From Bifidobacterium sp. N4G05 (lineage in GTDB: Bacteria; Actinomycetota; Actinomycetes; Actinomycetales; Bifidobacteriaceae): a DNA stretch of 64,000 bases. Location of the stretch: assembly GCF_002742445.1 (NCBI RefSeq), contig NZ_NJNQ01000001.1, positions 335,427 through 399,426 on the forward strand, given 5' to 3'. The notes under the pieces are model-generated. The model was not told the origin of the DNA, made no database searches, and saw only the letters and a program-made list of their open reading frames with translations. The translations under genes and the position numbers were made by a program. Shown here in pieces: positions 28,306-37,781 of the stretch; position 1 is the first letter of the stretch; each line of letters opens with the position of its first letter.

Positions 28306-29343
28306 ATGGCACGTACAACCGACAACGCTTCAGCTTCGGCAGCTTCGGCGAACAGTTCGATCGCGAACGTCGCGGCGCTGGCCAACGTCTCCATCGCCAC
28401 CGTCTCCCGCGTACTTTCCGGCAAACGCACCAAAGACGACGACATCGCACGCCGTGTGCGAGCGGCCGCGGCACACCTCAACTATTCGGTCAATTATGCG
28501 GCGAGCGCGTTGCGCAGCACCGTCACCAACACCATCGGCCTGGTGATTCCGACCGCCACCGACCCGTTCTGTGCGCAGCTGCTTGACGCAATCGAACCCG
28601 TCATCGACGTGGATTCGCGGCAACTGCTGCTGGGCATCGGCGGCGATCAGGCCACGCAGGTTCAACGTATCGAATCGTTGGTGGACCGCCATGTCGACGG
28701 TCTGATCGTGCTGCCTGCCTGGGCGGCCTATCTTTCCGCGGAGCTTGAACATTACGCCTCCACACTGCCGATCGTGCAGGTGGGCGGCCGCCAATGCTCG
28801 TTCCGCACATCCATGGTGAGCGTCGACGAAAACACAGCCATGGAAATCGTGATCAGGCATTTGGCCGAACGTGGCATCGCATCCGTGGCATACATGGCCG
28901 GCAAGGAAATCTCCTTCGAATCGGCGGAACTGTTCGCCATGTTCCACACGCAGATGCGAGCGCACCATCTTGCCACCGAAACCGAATGGAACAAGTTCGG
29001 AGACCGTAGCGTGCAGCGCGGATTCGACTGCGCCATGCGACTGTTTTCCGAGCCGCTCGTGCAGCCGGAGGCAGTGGTGTGTGCCGACGATTCGATCGCA
29101 TTCGGTGTGATGGTGGCGTTGCATTCGCTCGGGCTTCGCGTGCCTCAAGATGTGCTGGTGGTTGGCTACAACGATTCGCCGATTGCACGCACCACCATGC
29201 CGGCGCTGACCAGCGTGCGCCCGCCGTTCAAACAAATCGTCTCCGAAGCGCTACGCCTACTCAACGACGCCCCCGGCAGCCCCGCGCATATCTCACTTGC
29301 GCCGCAACTGATCGTGCGCGAATCCACCAATTACCAGCGCTGA
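28306..29343 (+). CDS. LacI-family transcriptional regulator
   Basis: 345 residues. The helix-turn-helix is SIANVAALANVSIATVSRVLSGK (about residues 18-40), with the hinge near NYAASALRS, then a periplasmic-binding-like sugar domain (IGLVIPTATDPF onward, ending ALTSVRPPFKQI). It follows ptsH after a terminator and has its own TAGGAGGAG ribosome site. No sugar genes are adjacent, so a wider role such as catabolite control is possible, but nothing in the sequence shows it. Confidence 0.88.
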   Translation: MARTTDNASASAASANSSIANVAALANVSIATVSRVLSGKRTKDDDIARRVRAAAAHLNYSVNYAASALRSTVTNTIGLVIPTATDPFCAQLLDAIEPVIDVDSRQLLLGIGGDQATQVQRIESLVDRHVDGLIVLPAWAAYLSAELEHYASTLPIVQVGGRQCSFRTSMVSVDENTAMEIVIRHLAERGIASVAYMAGKEISFESAELFAMFHTQMRAHHLATETEWNKFGDRSVQRGFDCAMRLFSEPLVQPEAVVCADDSIAFGVMVALHSLGLRVPQDVLVVGYNDSPIARTTMPALTSVRPPFKQIVSEALRLLNDAPGSPAHISLAPQLIVRESTNYQR

Positions 29344-29474
29344 ATCGCATTTTTGCAATTTTGCCGGCAGTTATCGCACGATAGCAAGTTTCTGATCGCA
29401 CGGTTCGAAATAATCGCGAAAAAACGAAATTACGCGGCAGCAAGCCAAAATCATGCAGCCAAACAACCATTTCC

Positions 29475-29810
29475 CCACTCACTGGAGGAATCAGGACCCT
29501 AAAAGCCCCACCAGCGGGAAGATTGTTCCAGTGAGTGGAAGAATCAGGACGCTAGAAGCCCCACCAGCGGGAGAATTGTTCCAGTGAGTGGAGGAAAACG
29601 GACCTTCAGAGGCCAATCAGCGGGAAGATTCCTCCAGTGAGTGGAAGAAATAGGACGCTAAGAAACCAATCAGCGGGGCAATTCCTCCACTCACTGGAGG
29701 AATACGGACGCCAAAAGCCCTGTCAGCGGGAAGATTCCTCCAGTAACTGGAAGAATTAGGACGCTAAGACGCCCACTAGCAGGGCAATACCTCCAGCGAC
29801 TGGAAGAATC
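29475..29810. repeat. 53-bp repeat array 3 (seven units)
   Basis: Cores start at 29475, 29528, 29581, 29634, 29687, 29740 and 29793; all six spacings are exactly 53 bp. The cores are CCACTCACTGG, CCAGTGAGTGG (three times), CCACTCACTGG, CCAGTAACTGG and CCAGCGACTGG. Most are followed by a G/A-rich AGAATC-like block, GGACGCTA-like bases and then CAGCGGG. The array fills the gap between two convergent genes, the LacI gene and holB. Confidence 0.9.
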
Positions 29811-29847
29811 TGCCCTCGGAAAACAGTATGTGCCAACGCCGCTAGCC

Positions 29848-31002
29848 CTAGCTGGCGATGAGGGAGCAGAAGAGAGCTTCAAAGACCAGTACGGGATTGC
29901 CATTGCCGGCCAGACGGCGACGCGCAACGGCAATATCCTCCAGCCGCCGCACCGCTCCCCCACGCGTAAGCCGCACCGACAGTTCGGTGATCGACGAACG
30001 ATTCTCCAAATTAATCAGCCCCACCGAATCCTCGGCATTGTTCTGCAACACAGCCACATCACGGTAAATACTGGCAATCGAGTTCAACGCACGGTCAAGC
30101 ACATCACGTGTAAGTCGCGTAGTCTGACGCTTCAGCTCGTCTTTTTTGGCAATCGCATTGTATGCGCCACGCAGCTTCGGAGGAATACGATCCTTCGCCC
30201 CAAGCCCATTGACTCTGCGAAAATCAGCTTCCGCCTCTGCCGCTTTGACCTTCACCTCCGCTTCGGCCTGCGCCTTCGCATTGTCGATAAGATTGCCGGC
30301 AAGCAGCACCGCATCCGACGCGCGACGCAATCCAAGCACGCCCACAATCAGCTCGTCGCGGTCAGACATCACCTGCTCATTCTTCGCATACAAGCGCGCG
30401 ATGCCGATATGCCCTTCCGCAAGACGTGCGGCACGCACCGCGATTTTCGGCTCGAATCCGCCATTTTGCTCCAGAAATGCAGCCACCGCCTGCGTGGAGG
30501 GCACGGCAAGATTGACGATGCGAGTGCGCGAGCGAATCGTCGGCAACACGTCCTGCGCACTCGGCGCACACAAGAGCCAAATCGTATGCTCACTCGGCTC
30601 CTCAATCTCCTTGAGCAACACGTTGGTGGTGCGTTCCAGCATGCGATCGACATCTTCGATAATGATGATGCGCCACGGCGCAGTGCTTGGCATCTGCTCG
30701 GAAGTGGTGATGATGTTTCGCACCTCGTCGATGCCGATGGTCACTTTGTTGGTGGCCAGCACGGTCACGTCGGGGTGAGTGCCGGCAAGCACCTGCTGCG
30801 CGGCTTTGGTCGGCTCGTCGCCAAGACCATGATCGGGGCTCTCCAACGCCGCAGCAAACGCGCGCGCCACATTGGAACGACCCGATCCCGGAGGACCGCA
30901 AATTAACCAGGATTGCGCAATGGCTTTCGGATCGCCACTTGCGATGGCTTTGAGTTGTTCGACAACCTGCTGCTGGCCGACAATCGAATCCCACACGCTC
31001 AC
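29848..31002 (-). CDS. holB: DNA polymerase III subunit delta prime
   Basis: Clamp-loader subunit with an AAA+ fold. The P-loop-like block is [15 protein letters not shown]; the sensor region is [35 protein letters not shown], followed by [22 protein letters not shown]. It has 384 residues starting at a GTG (31002) that overlaps the tmk stop as GTGA, so translation is coupled. The topA-tmk-holB order is a DNA-replication cluster. Confidence 0.88.
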   Translation of the reverse strand: MSVWDSIVGQQQVVEQLKAIASGDPKAIAQSWLICGPPGSGRSNVARAFAAALESPDHGLGDEPTKAAQQVLAGTHPDVTVLATNKVTIGIDEVRNIITTSEQMPSTAPWRIIIIEDVDRMLERTTNVLLKEIEEPSEHTIWLLCAPSAQDVLPTIRSRTRIVNLAVPSTQAVAAFLEQNGGFEPKIAVRAARLAEGHIGIARLYAKNEQVMSDRDELIVGVLGLRRASDAVLLAGNLIDNAKAQAEAEVKVKAAEAEADFRRVNGLGAKDRIPPKLRGAYNAIAKKDELKRQTTRLTRDVLDRALNSIASIYRDVAVLQNNAEDSVGLINLENRSSITELSVRLTRGGAVRRLEDIAVARRRLAGNGNPVLVFEALFCSLIAS

Positions 31003-31658
31003 TGGGCGGCCTCCGATTGGAAAGTTTTCATTTGACTGATTTGCGCAAAATCGTTCTGAATATGCGCCCATACTTCATCGATGGATTGGCTGGCATCAAT
31101 CACGCGGAAGCGTTGCGATTCCGCCTTTGCCAAGTCAAGAAACGCCTGTCGTGTACGACGTTGGAAATCGTTTCCTGCAGACTCCATGCGATCTTCATCA
31201 TGCTGCAGTCGTGCATGCGATTGCACAGGGTCAAGATCCAGCAGATACGTGCGATTCGGCAATAGCTCGCACGTTGCCCACATACTCAAGTTGCGGATTT
31301 CACCTGCCGTCAATTCGCGGCCGCCCGCCTGATATGCAAGAGAAGAATCAAGGTAGCGATCGGTAATCACCACGGCGCCGCGTTCCAGCGCAGGGCGAAT
31401 CACTTCGGCAACATGCTGGGCACGGTCGGCGGCGAACAGCAACGCCTCCGCACGTGGAGCAATATCCGCGTCGGAACCTTCCACACCGCCAAGCAGCAGC
31501 TTACGAATCGCCACACCAAGCACAGTACCGCCTGGCTCGCGCGTGACCACGCATTCGCGTCCCTGCGCCTCAACATACGCACGCAACCGTTCGACCTGCG
31601 TGGTTTTGCCGACACCGTCGATGCCTTCAAAGGAGATGAATATGCCCTGCATATTCAT
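30999..31658 (-). CDS. tmk: thymidylate kinase
   Basis: Phosphorylates dTMP to dTDP. The P-loop is [16 protein letters not shown], the DR motif is [13 protein letters not shown], and the lid lies near [14 protein letters not shown]. It has 219 residues from the ATG at 31658 ([15 protein letters not shown]). Its first 35 bp are duplicated upstream at 31730-31764 with one mismatch, where they now encode a 44-residue truncated leader ending inside tmk. The gene itself is intact. Confidence 0.93.
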   Translation of the reverse strand: MNMQGIFISFEGIDGVGKTTQVERLRAYVEAQGRECVVTREPGGTVLGVAIRKLLLGGVEGSDADIAPRAEALLFAADRAQHVAEVIRPALERGAVVITDRYLDSSLAYQAGGRELTAGEIRNLSMWATCELLPNRTYLLDLDPVQSHARLQHDEDRMESAGNDFQRRTRQAFLDLAKAESQRFRVIDASQSIDEVWAHIQNDFAQISQMKTFQSEAAQ

Positions 31659-31761
31659 CACTGTACCCTGCGGCGTTCGCAACGCTACCGCTGCTCACTG
31701 CTACGGACAGCCCACCGGGCTGTCCGTCCTCAAAGGAGATGAATATGCCTTGCATATTCAT
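31627..31761 (-). pseudogene. truncated tmk leader frame
   Basis: 44 codons starting at an ATG that overlaps the topA stop (TGATG). Eleven residues equal the tmk N-terminus, after which the frame runs through the inserted hairpin and ends about 30 nt inside tmk. It may only couple translation from topA to tmk; no stable protein is expected. Confidence 0.55.
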
Positions 31762-31764
31762 CAC
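31627..31764. repeat. duplicated 5' end of tmk around a 68-bp insert
   Basis: A 35-bp segment occurs at 31627-31661 and again at 31730-31764 with one difference. Between them are 68 bp containing two hairpins: GCGTT/AACGC (31673-31685) and an 11-bp perfect stem ACGGACAGCCC/GGGCTGTCCGT with a 3-nt loop (31703-31727). On the minus strand the outer copy joins the topA stop as TGATG, the inner one starts tmk. Confidence 0.85.
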
Positions 31765-34700
31765 CGGGCGGGAACTACGGCGGGACGGGCATATCCTTCG
31801 TTGGCGGCAAGCCATTCCACATCGGCCTTCACCGTGGTCGGCGTGGAACCGATCTCCTTGGCGATACGGGTGTTGGCCCAACCCTTATCAGCTAACTCGC
31901 GCACCTTGGCACGGCGATCGGCACGAACTTGATCAGCAGAAGCCTTAGCACCCTTAGCAGCAGTCTTCTTAGCAGCACCCTTGCGACCGCGCCTCTTCGA
32001 CGGACCCTGCGCACGCTTCTCCGCCAACAGACGGAACGCCTCAGCCGGCTCGATCGACTCGGGAGCATACTGCTTCGGCAACGTACGGTTCGTTTCACCA
32101 TCAGTGATATACGCGCCGTAGAAACCTTCCTTGATGGTCACCTGCTTCTGCGTTTCCGGATCGACGCCCAGTTCACGCAGCGGCGGCTTGGCAGCGCCAC
32201 GACCGCGCCCACGACCATACTTCGGCTGGGCGAACAGTTCCTTCGCCTTGTCCAAATCAACCGTGAAAATCTCATCTTCCGAAGCGAGCGAGCGCGTATC
32301 CGACTTGCCATCGGCACCAGTCTTCGTCAAATACGGGCCGTAACGACCATTATTGGCTTGCACAGCAACCGTTTGCACTTCACCGGTCTGAGAATCCGCT
32401 TCCTCATAAGAACCAACTTCACGAGGCAAACTCAGCAAACGCAACGCATCATCCAACGTCAACGATTCCGGGCTCATCGTCTTGAACAACGACGCCATCT
32501 TCGGGCGATCGGCAGCCTTCTTAGCGCTCTTGCCCTTCTTCGGCTTGCCATCACCAGCCACGTCACCGTCAGCACCAGCATCCGCAGAAGGCATCACCAA
32601 CGCAACATACGGGCCAAAACGACCATTACGCACTTCAACAGTGCCCCCGGAAACCGGATCAACACCAAGTGCACGCGGACCGCCGGAATGATTCTCAATC
32701 AAATCATGACCGACTTCCACCGTCAGCTCATCCGGAGCGAGAGTATCCGGCAGCGACGCACGCTTCGGATTGCCTTCATCATCCAGATGGTTCACATCCT
32801 CCAAATACGGGCCATACCTGCCGACGCGCACATGCAAACCGTCGCCGATCTCAATCGTATTGATCTCGCGAGCGTCGATTTCACCCAGCTGCGCGACCTG
32901 CTGCTGCAAACCGGCATGCGCCTCGTCCGCGGATTGCGCAGCACCCTCACCGGAACCGAAATAGAAGCGGGTCAGCCAATTCCTACCGGTCTCCTGACCG
33001 CTCGCGATCTGGTCAAGACCGCTTTCCATATCAGCCGTGAACTCGTAATCCACGTACCGCGGAAACTTCGTTTCCAGCAATTTGACCACGGAGAACGCGA
33101 GCCACGACGGAATCAACGCACGACCACGCTCATACACGTACCCACGATCGATAATCGTGGAAATAATGCTCGCATACGTGGACGGGCGGCCAATTTCCTT
33201 CTGTTCCAACGTTTTCACGAGCGACGCTTCGGTGTAACGCGCCGGAGGCTGAGTTTCGTGTCCGTCGGCGTCAACCGCCACCGCAGCGAGCGCATCGCCC
33301 GGATTCATCGGCGGCAGCGACACATTGTCATCCGACTTCTTATTCGCTTTGCTGGATTTGCCGGATTGCGCAGCCTGTTCAACGCTTTCAGCAGCATCAC
33401 TCTTCTTCGATTCGGCGGACGCACGGCGGCCTTCACCGGTCGCCTTCATAAAGCCGGGGAATTCGATGACAGTGCCGGAAGCCTGGAACATGGCTTCCCC
33501 ATTCGATTCGGTCGGCGCAGACAGTCGCACGGTCGCCGTGGAACCGGTTGCGTCGGCCATCTGGCAGGCAAGCGTGCGCTGCCAGATCAGCGTGTACAGC
33601 TTGAGCTGGTCGGCCGGCACTTTGCTTGCGATTTCCGCAGGGTCACGGAATTTCGCACCCGCTGGCCTAATGCATTCGTGGGCTTCCTGCGCACCCGCGG
33701 TTTTTGTGGCATATTGTTTCGGCGCATCCGACAGATAGTTTTCGCCGAAATGCTTGACGACCGCTTCACGCGCAGCTGCGATCGCTTCCTGCGACAGCGT
33801 CACCGAATCGGTACGCATGTAGGTAATATAGCCGTTTTCATACAATCCTTGCGCCGCACGCATGGTCTGACGTGAGCTCATGCCGAGACGATTGCCGGCG
33901 GTCTGCTGCAATGTAGACGTAGTAAACGGTGGAACCGGACGGCGACGGTACGGCTTCGTTTCCATCGACGCGACGGTAAACGTTGCAAATTCCAACGCCT
34001 GCGCAATCGCGGAAGCCTGCGCCTCATCCAACTGCATGACCTGATCCTTCGCATCGGTCGCAGTCAGCTTGCCATCGGCGCCGAAATCCTTGGAACCCGC
34101 CAAACGACGCCCACCAAGCGACACCATACGAGAATCAAACGCAACATTGTTGCCATCGGCATCCGGCGCTTCCAACGTTGCGGTGACATCCCAATACGAA
34201 GCACGCACGAACGCCATACGCTCGCGTTCGCGCTCCACGATCAAACGCGTGGCAACGGACTGCACACGACCCGCGGAAAGACCCGGACCAACCTTGCGCC
34301 ACAGCACCGGAGAAAGCTCATAACCGTACAGGCGGTCCAAAATACGGCGGGTTTCCTGAGCGTCGACCATGTCGTCGTCAACGTCGCGAGTATTGTCAAG
34401 CGACGCTTTGATGGCTTCCTTCGTGATTTCGTGGAACACCATGCGCTTGACCGGCACTTTCGGCTTGAGCGTCTGTACCAAATGCCAGGCGATGGCCTCC
34501 CCCTCGCGATCCTCATCGGTTGCGAGGTACAGGGTGTCGGCTTTTTTCAACGCGCTTTTCAGCTCGGACACGGTTTTCTTCTTGTTGCCGTCGACGATGT
34601 AGTACGGCTTGAATCCGTCTTCCACGTCAACTCCGAACTTGCCGAATTTGGTTTTGTCGACGGCTGGCACCTGGCTTGGCTGCGCAAGATCTCGAATATG

Positions 34701-34802
34701 GCCGACCGAGGCCATCACCGTATATTCGGAGCCCAAATACCCACCGATTTTCTTGGCCTTGGTGGGAGACTCCACAATCACGAGCTTGCTGCCGGTAGCC
34801 AT
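31761..34802 (-). CDS. topA: DNA topoisomerase I
   Basis: Type IA topoisomerase that relaxes negative supercoils. The Toprim domain (KLVIVESPTKAKKIGGYL, with EDREGEAIAW) is at the N-terminus. The catalytic Tyr is in NGYITYMRTDSVTLS, near residue 325. The C-terminus has several GRYGPY-type repeats (RYGPYLEDV, RFGPYVALV, RYGPYLTKTG, FYGAYITDG). It has 1013 residues from the ATG at 34802 (AAGGAG at 5 nt). After the Lys-rich tail, the last 55 residues resemble a helix-turn-helix (KVRELADKGWANTRIAKEIG, then STPTTVKADVEWLA), which is unusual. Confidence 0.95.
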   Translation of the reverse strand: MATGSKLVIVESPTKAKKIGGYLGSEYTVMASVGHIRDLAQPSQVPAVDKTKFGKFGVDVEDGFKPYYIVDGNKKKTVSELKSALKKADTLYLATDEDREGEAIAWHLVQTLKPKVPVKRMVFHEITKEAIKASLDNTRDVDDDMVDAQETRRILDRLYGYELSPVLWRKVGPGLSAGRVQSVATRLIVERERERMAFVRASYWDVTATLEAPDADGNNVAFDSRMVSLGGRRLAGSKDFGADGKLTATDAKDQVMQLDEAQASAIAQALEFATFTVASMETKPYRRRPVPPFTTSTLQQTAGNRLGMSSRQTMRAAQGLYENGYITYMRTDSVTLSQEAIAAAREAVVKHFGENYLSDAPKQYATKTAGAQEAHECIRPAGAKFRDPAEIASKVPADQLKLYTLIWQRTLACQMADATGSTATVRLSAPTESNGEAMFQASGTVIEFPGFMKATGEGRRASAESKKSDAAESVEQAAQSGKSSKANKKSDDNVSLPPMNPGDALAAVAVDADGHETQPPARYTEASLVKTLEQKEIGRPSTYASIISTIIDRGYVYERGRALIPSWLAFSVVKLLETKFPRYVDYEFTADMESGLDQIASGQETGRNWLTRFYFGSGEGAAQSADEAHAGLQQQVAQLGEIDAREINTIEIGDGLHVRVGRYGPYLEDVNHLDDEGNPKRASLPDTLAPDELTVEVGHDLIENHSGGPRALGVDPVSGGTVEVRNGRFGPYVALVMPSADAGADGDVAGDGKPKKGKSAKKAADRPKMASLFKTMSPESLTLDDALRLLSLPREVGSYEEADSQTGEVQTVAVQANNGRYGPYLTKTGADGKSDTRSLASEDEIFTVDLDKAKELFAQPKYGRGRGRGAAKPPLRELGVDPETQKQVTIKEGFYGAYITDGETNRTLPKQYAPESIEPAEAFRLLAEKRAQGPSKRRGRKGAAKKTAAKGAKASADQVRADRRAKVRELADKGWANTRIAKEIGSTPTTVKADVEWLAANEGYARPAVVPAR

Positions 34803-34927
34803 AGCCACTCCTTATTACTAGCGTTTGCAACGCAATAATACTCACTGACCGTATGCAGTTGGCAAACCGCCCGTGTGGCGCGAGCGGCCTTCACCGTAAA
34901 ATTTCGGTGCACTCGCAGGTATGGACG

Positions 34928-36172
34928 TCAGCGTTTCGGCGGTGCCGGAGGAGCCCCTACCAGCCCAAGTTTCGTCAGTGGCGAGGCGGTTAGCTGACGC
35001 ATAGCCAACACCAGGCCGAACACCAGCGACGCGATGGAAGCAGTCAAAATCACCGTGGAAAGATGCGCGCCGGAATTCGTCCATTCCGCGCTCATCACAA
35101 GTCCCGGCTGAATCTGCCAAATAATGTACGCGCCATACAGGGTTCCAAGCACACCGAACGTCAGCAACACGCTGCCGACAATCTGCACGGAAGGCGACGA
35201 CGCACGCGATCCGGGCTCATCCATACCGTTCGCAAACGTTGCGGCGAGCATGAGCATGCCCACTCCGCCGACGATCAGCAGTGCCATGATCACGTCAGTC
35301 GGGCGGTGCCACTGCCCCGCGATCACAGACAATCCGACAAGCACCGCGTACGCCCAACCAATCACCGCAACCAATGCACGGCACATGCGAGGCACGGCGC
35401 ACAACAGGATCGCCCCCGCCGTCGCAGCGAGTATGACATGCCCGGAAGGCGCGGAATTATTGGGATTTGATTCCAAATTAATCAGGTACGGACGTGGCAG
35501 CAGCGGCTTCAGCAACTCCGCCGCGGCAAAGCAGATTCCGCCGAAAACCGCCAGTTGCGCGATCAACAGCCATCGTTTTCTTACGATGAGCACGACGAGG
35601 GCGATTATCGACATAATCACGCTTGTTGCGACTACAACGGTGGAAATGGTGAAGACATGCACGACCGGTTCCAGCCATCCCGGCAGGGCCGCGTCGAATT
35701 TCGACCAGACCATATCCTCATAGCTTTGCCCTTCCATCGTGCGCACGCCCAACCACCAGACGCCCGCTGCGGCGGCAAGCAGCAGCAGACCGAACGCCAC
35801 GCTGAGCACGATGCTCGATACGCGCGGGCGACGGGTCAGCGGATCGACTTTGGCGAGTCCTGCGTTCACTTCACGTGGGGAAAGCACCTGTTCGATCGGA
35901 TCGACTTGGCCGGCTTGCGCAATCGGCGAGACCGGTGCGGCTGATGCAACCTGCGCAGTGTCGGAAAATTCCAGTTTTTGCCAAGACTGCGAGGATTGTT
36001 GATCCGACGCGGGTTGCGCGGGAATCGGCGCGGACTGCGGCGATGATTGTTGGGAAGCTGTCTGCGACGATGGCGGCTGCGGTGCAGGAACGGGCGCGAC
36101 CGGCTGCTCCAACATATTCGCGGACTTATGCGGGTCTCGGATGATTGGCTTGAATTCGTCGGTCATAATCAT
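34928..36172 (-). CDS. PAP2-family membrane phosphatase
   Basis: About 414 residues. A Pro/Gln/Ser-rich cytoplasmic N-terminus (about 120 residues) precedes several membrane helices. The PAP2 motifs are KPLLPRPYL, NSAPSGHVIL and GQWHRPTDV, matching the three-part lipid phosphatase signature. Likely substrates are undecaprenyl-pyrophosphate or phosphatidate; sequence does not choose. No clear ribosome site precedes the ATGs at 36172 or 36166, so a short or absent leader is possible. Confidence 0.87.
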   Translation of the reverse strand: MIMTDEFKPIIRDPHKSANMLEQPVAPVPAPQPPSSQTASQQSSPQSAPIPAQPASDQQSSQSWQKLEFSDTAQVASAAPVSPIAQAGQVDPIEQVLSPREVNAGLAKVDPLTRRPRVSSIVLSVAFGLLLLAAAAGVWWLGVRTMEGQSYEDMVWSKFDAALPGWLEPVVHVFTISTVVVATSVIMSIIALVVLIVRKRWLLIAQLAVFGGICFAAAELLKPLLPRPYLINLESNPNNSAPSGHVILAATAGAILLCAVPRMCRALVAVIGWAYAVLVGLSVIAGQWHRPTDVIMALLIVGGVGMLMLAATFANGMDEPGSRASSPSVQIVGSVLLTFGVLGTLYGAYIIWQIQPGLVMSAEWTNSGAHLSTVILTASIASLVFGLVLAMRQLTASPLTKLGLVGAPPAPPKR

Positions 36173-36228
36173 TGAGAATACGACATCGGCTCTACGGTAT
36201 GCAGGAATGGCAAGAAGATATAAGAAAA

Positions 36229-36312
36229 CCTCCACGCACCCGGAAGAGGCCACTTACCCTTGCTGCATTCCTGCCCTGGGGGAGTTGGGTGACGTACCGC
36301 CACGCGGAGGCA
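36229..36312 (-). ncRNA. ffs: SRP RNA (4.5S, small type)
   Basis: The minus strand contains the conserved domain IV: a GCA-GGAA-TGC apical loop inside CCAGGGCAGG...GCAGCAAGGGTAAG, matching bacterial 4.5S RNA. The ends CCTCC and GGAGG can pair, followed by TTTTC as terminator. A TACACT -10 box lies at 36319-36324, about 7 nt before the expected start. It is the RNA of the signal-recognition particle that targets membrane proteins with Ffh. Ends are estimated to within several bases. Confidence 0.88.
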
Positions 36313-36515
36313 AAGACCAGTGTACACCATGCCCGGACCGAACCGCGCCGGAAACCCACGTAGGCCATGCCGTAGGTCGCCATGCAGGCCTCGCCATACG
36401 AAAAAATCGAACGTCAAAAATGCTGCACCCCATGTTAAGGAGGATGGACGGGTATGCTTGATGAGGAATCGCACACGAATATTGTGTGTTTGTTTGAGTT
36501 CGGAAGGTTGTTCTT

Positions 36516-37694
36516 ATGACTGAATCGGTGGAGTATCCCGATCTGGTGGTCGTGGGCGCGGGCCTGTTCGGCCTGACCGTGGCCCAGCAGGCCGTGGAGC
36601 ATCTGGGCGCGAGGGTCGAGATCATCGACGTGCGTGACCACATCGGCGGCAACGCGTACAGCTACATGGACGAGGAGACCGGCGCGGAGATCCACAAGTA
36701 CGGCGCCCACCTGTTCCACACGTCCAACCGGCGCGTGTGGGACTACGTGAACAGGTTCACCTCGTTCACGAACTACGTGCACCGCGTGTACGCCACGCAC
36801 GACGGCGAGGTCTACCCCCTGCCGATCAACCTGGGCACCATCAACCAGTTCTTCCATGCCCACTACACGCCCGCCGAGGCCAGGGCGCTCGTGGCCGAGC
36901 AGGCCGGCGAGCTGGCGGGCCAGGATCCCCGGAACCTCAACGACAGGGGCATTTCGCTGATCGGCCGTCCCCTGTACGAGGCGTTCATCAAGAACTACAC
37001 GGGCAAGCAGTGGCAGACTGACCCGAAGGACCTGCCCGCGGGCATCATCAACCGCCTGCCGGTGCGTTTCAACTACGACAACCGCTATTTCAGGGACACG
37101 TGGGAGGGCCTGCCCACGGACGGCTACACCGCGTGGATGGAGCGCATGATCGACGATCCGCGCATCCACGTGACCCTGGAGACCGACTTCTTCGACGAGT
37201 CCCAGCCGTACAACAGGAAGGCTTTGGCCACGGCTGGCGTGCCGGTGGTGTACACGGGCCCGGTGGACCGCTACTTCGACTACTCGCTGGGCGAGCTCAA
37301 GTGGCGCACGGTCGACTTCAAGGAGGTGCGTTACGACGAGGGCGACCATTTCGGATGCCCGGTGATGAACTTCTCCGACGCGGACGTGCCGTACACGCGC
37401 GCGATCGAGTTCAAGAACTTCAACCCGGAGCGCGCCTCCTCCCAGAATCCCGACAGGACCGTGGTGTGGGAGGAGTACAGCCGTTTCGCCGAGCGTGGCG
37501 ACGAGCCGTACTATCCGATCAACACGGAGGCCGACAGGGCGCTGTACGCGAAGTACGAGGAGCTCGCGAAGGCCGAGCCGAAGACGGTGTTCGGCGGCCG
37601 TCTGGGCACGTACAAGTACTACGACATGCACAATGTGATCGACACCGCGCTGACCGCGTACGAGGAACAGGTCGAACCACTCCTCAAGAAGTGA
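36516..37694 (+). CDS. glf: UDP-galactopyranose mutase
   Basis: FAD enzyme that converts UDP-galactopyranose to UDP-galactofuranose for cell-surface galactofuranose polymers. The dinucleotide motif is VVVGAGLFGLTVAQQA, followed by NAYSYMDEETGAEIHKYGAHLFHT. Ends GTYKYYDMHNVIDTAL. It has 392 residues, the family length. Codon use is unlike its neighbours: many AGG arginine codons and mostly G/C third positions, suggesting a different origin. The start is preceded by GGAAGG. Confidence 0.95.
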   Translation: MTESVEYPDLVVVGAGLFGLTVAQQAVEHLGARVEIIDVRDHIGGNAYSYMDEETGAEIHKYGAHLFHTSNRRVWDYVNRFTSFTNYVHRVYATHDGEVYPLPINLGTINQFFHAHYTPAEARALVAEQAGELAGQDPRNLNDRGISLIGRPLYEAFIKNYTGKQWQTDPKDLPAGIINRLPVRFNYDNRYFRDTWEGLPTDGYTAWMERMIDDPRIHVTLETDFFDESQPYNRKALATAGVPVVYTGPVDRYFDYSLGELKWRTVDFKEVRYDEGDHFGCPVMNFSDADVPYTRAIEFKNFNPERASSQNPDRTVVWEEYSRFAERGDEPYYPINTEADRALYAKYEELAKAEPKTVFGGRLGTYKYYDMHNVIDTALTAYEEQVEPLLKK

Positions 37695-37724
37695 CGATAC
37701 GCATCGTTTCCAAATCGTAATGAA

Positions 37725-37759
37725 GAATCCCCAATCCACCGACGGTAGATTGGGGATTC
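37725..37759. terminator. bidirectional terminator between glf and ino1
   Basis: Perfect 12-bp stem GAATCCCCAATC/GATTGGGGATTC (37725-37736 with 37748-37759). Confidence 0.8.
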
Positions 37760-37781
37760 CTCATATCAGGCGAACCAAAAA

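Noticed and set aside
29848..31071. Longer HolB start at 31071
   Set aside because: It would overlap tmk by about 70 bp and add residues that are tmk out of frame; the GTG at 31002 gives the classical GTGA overlap.
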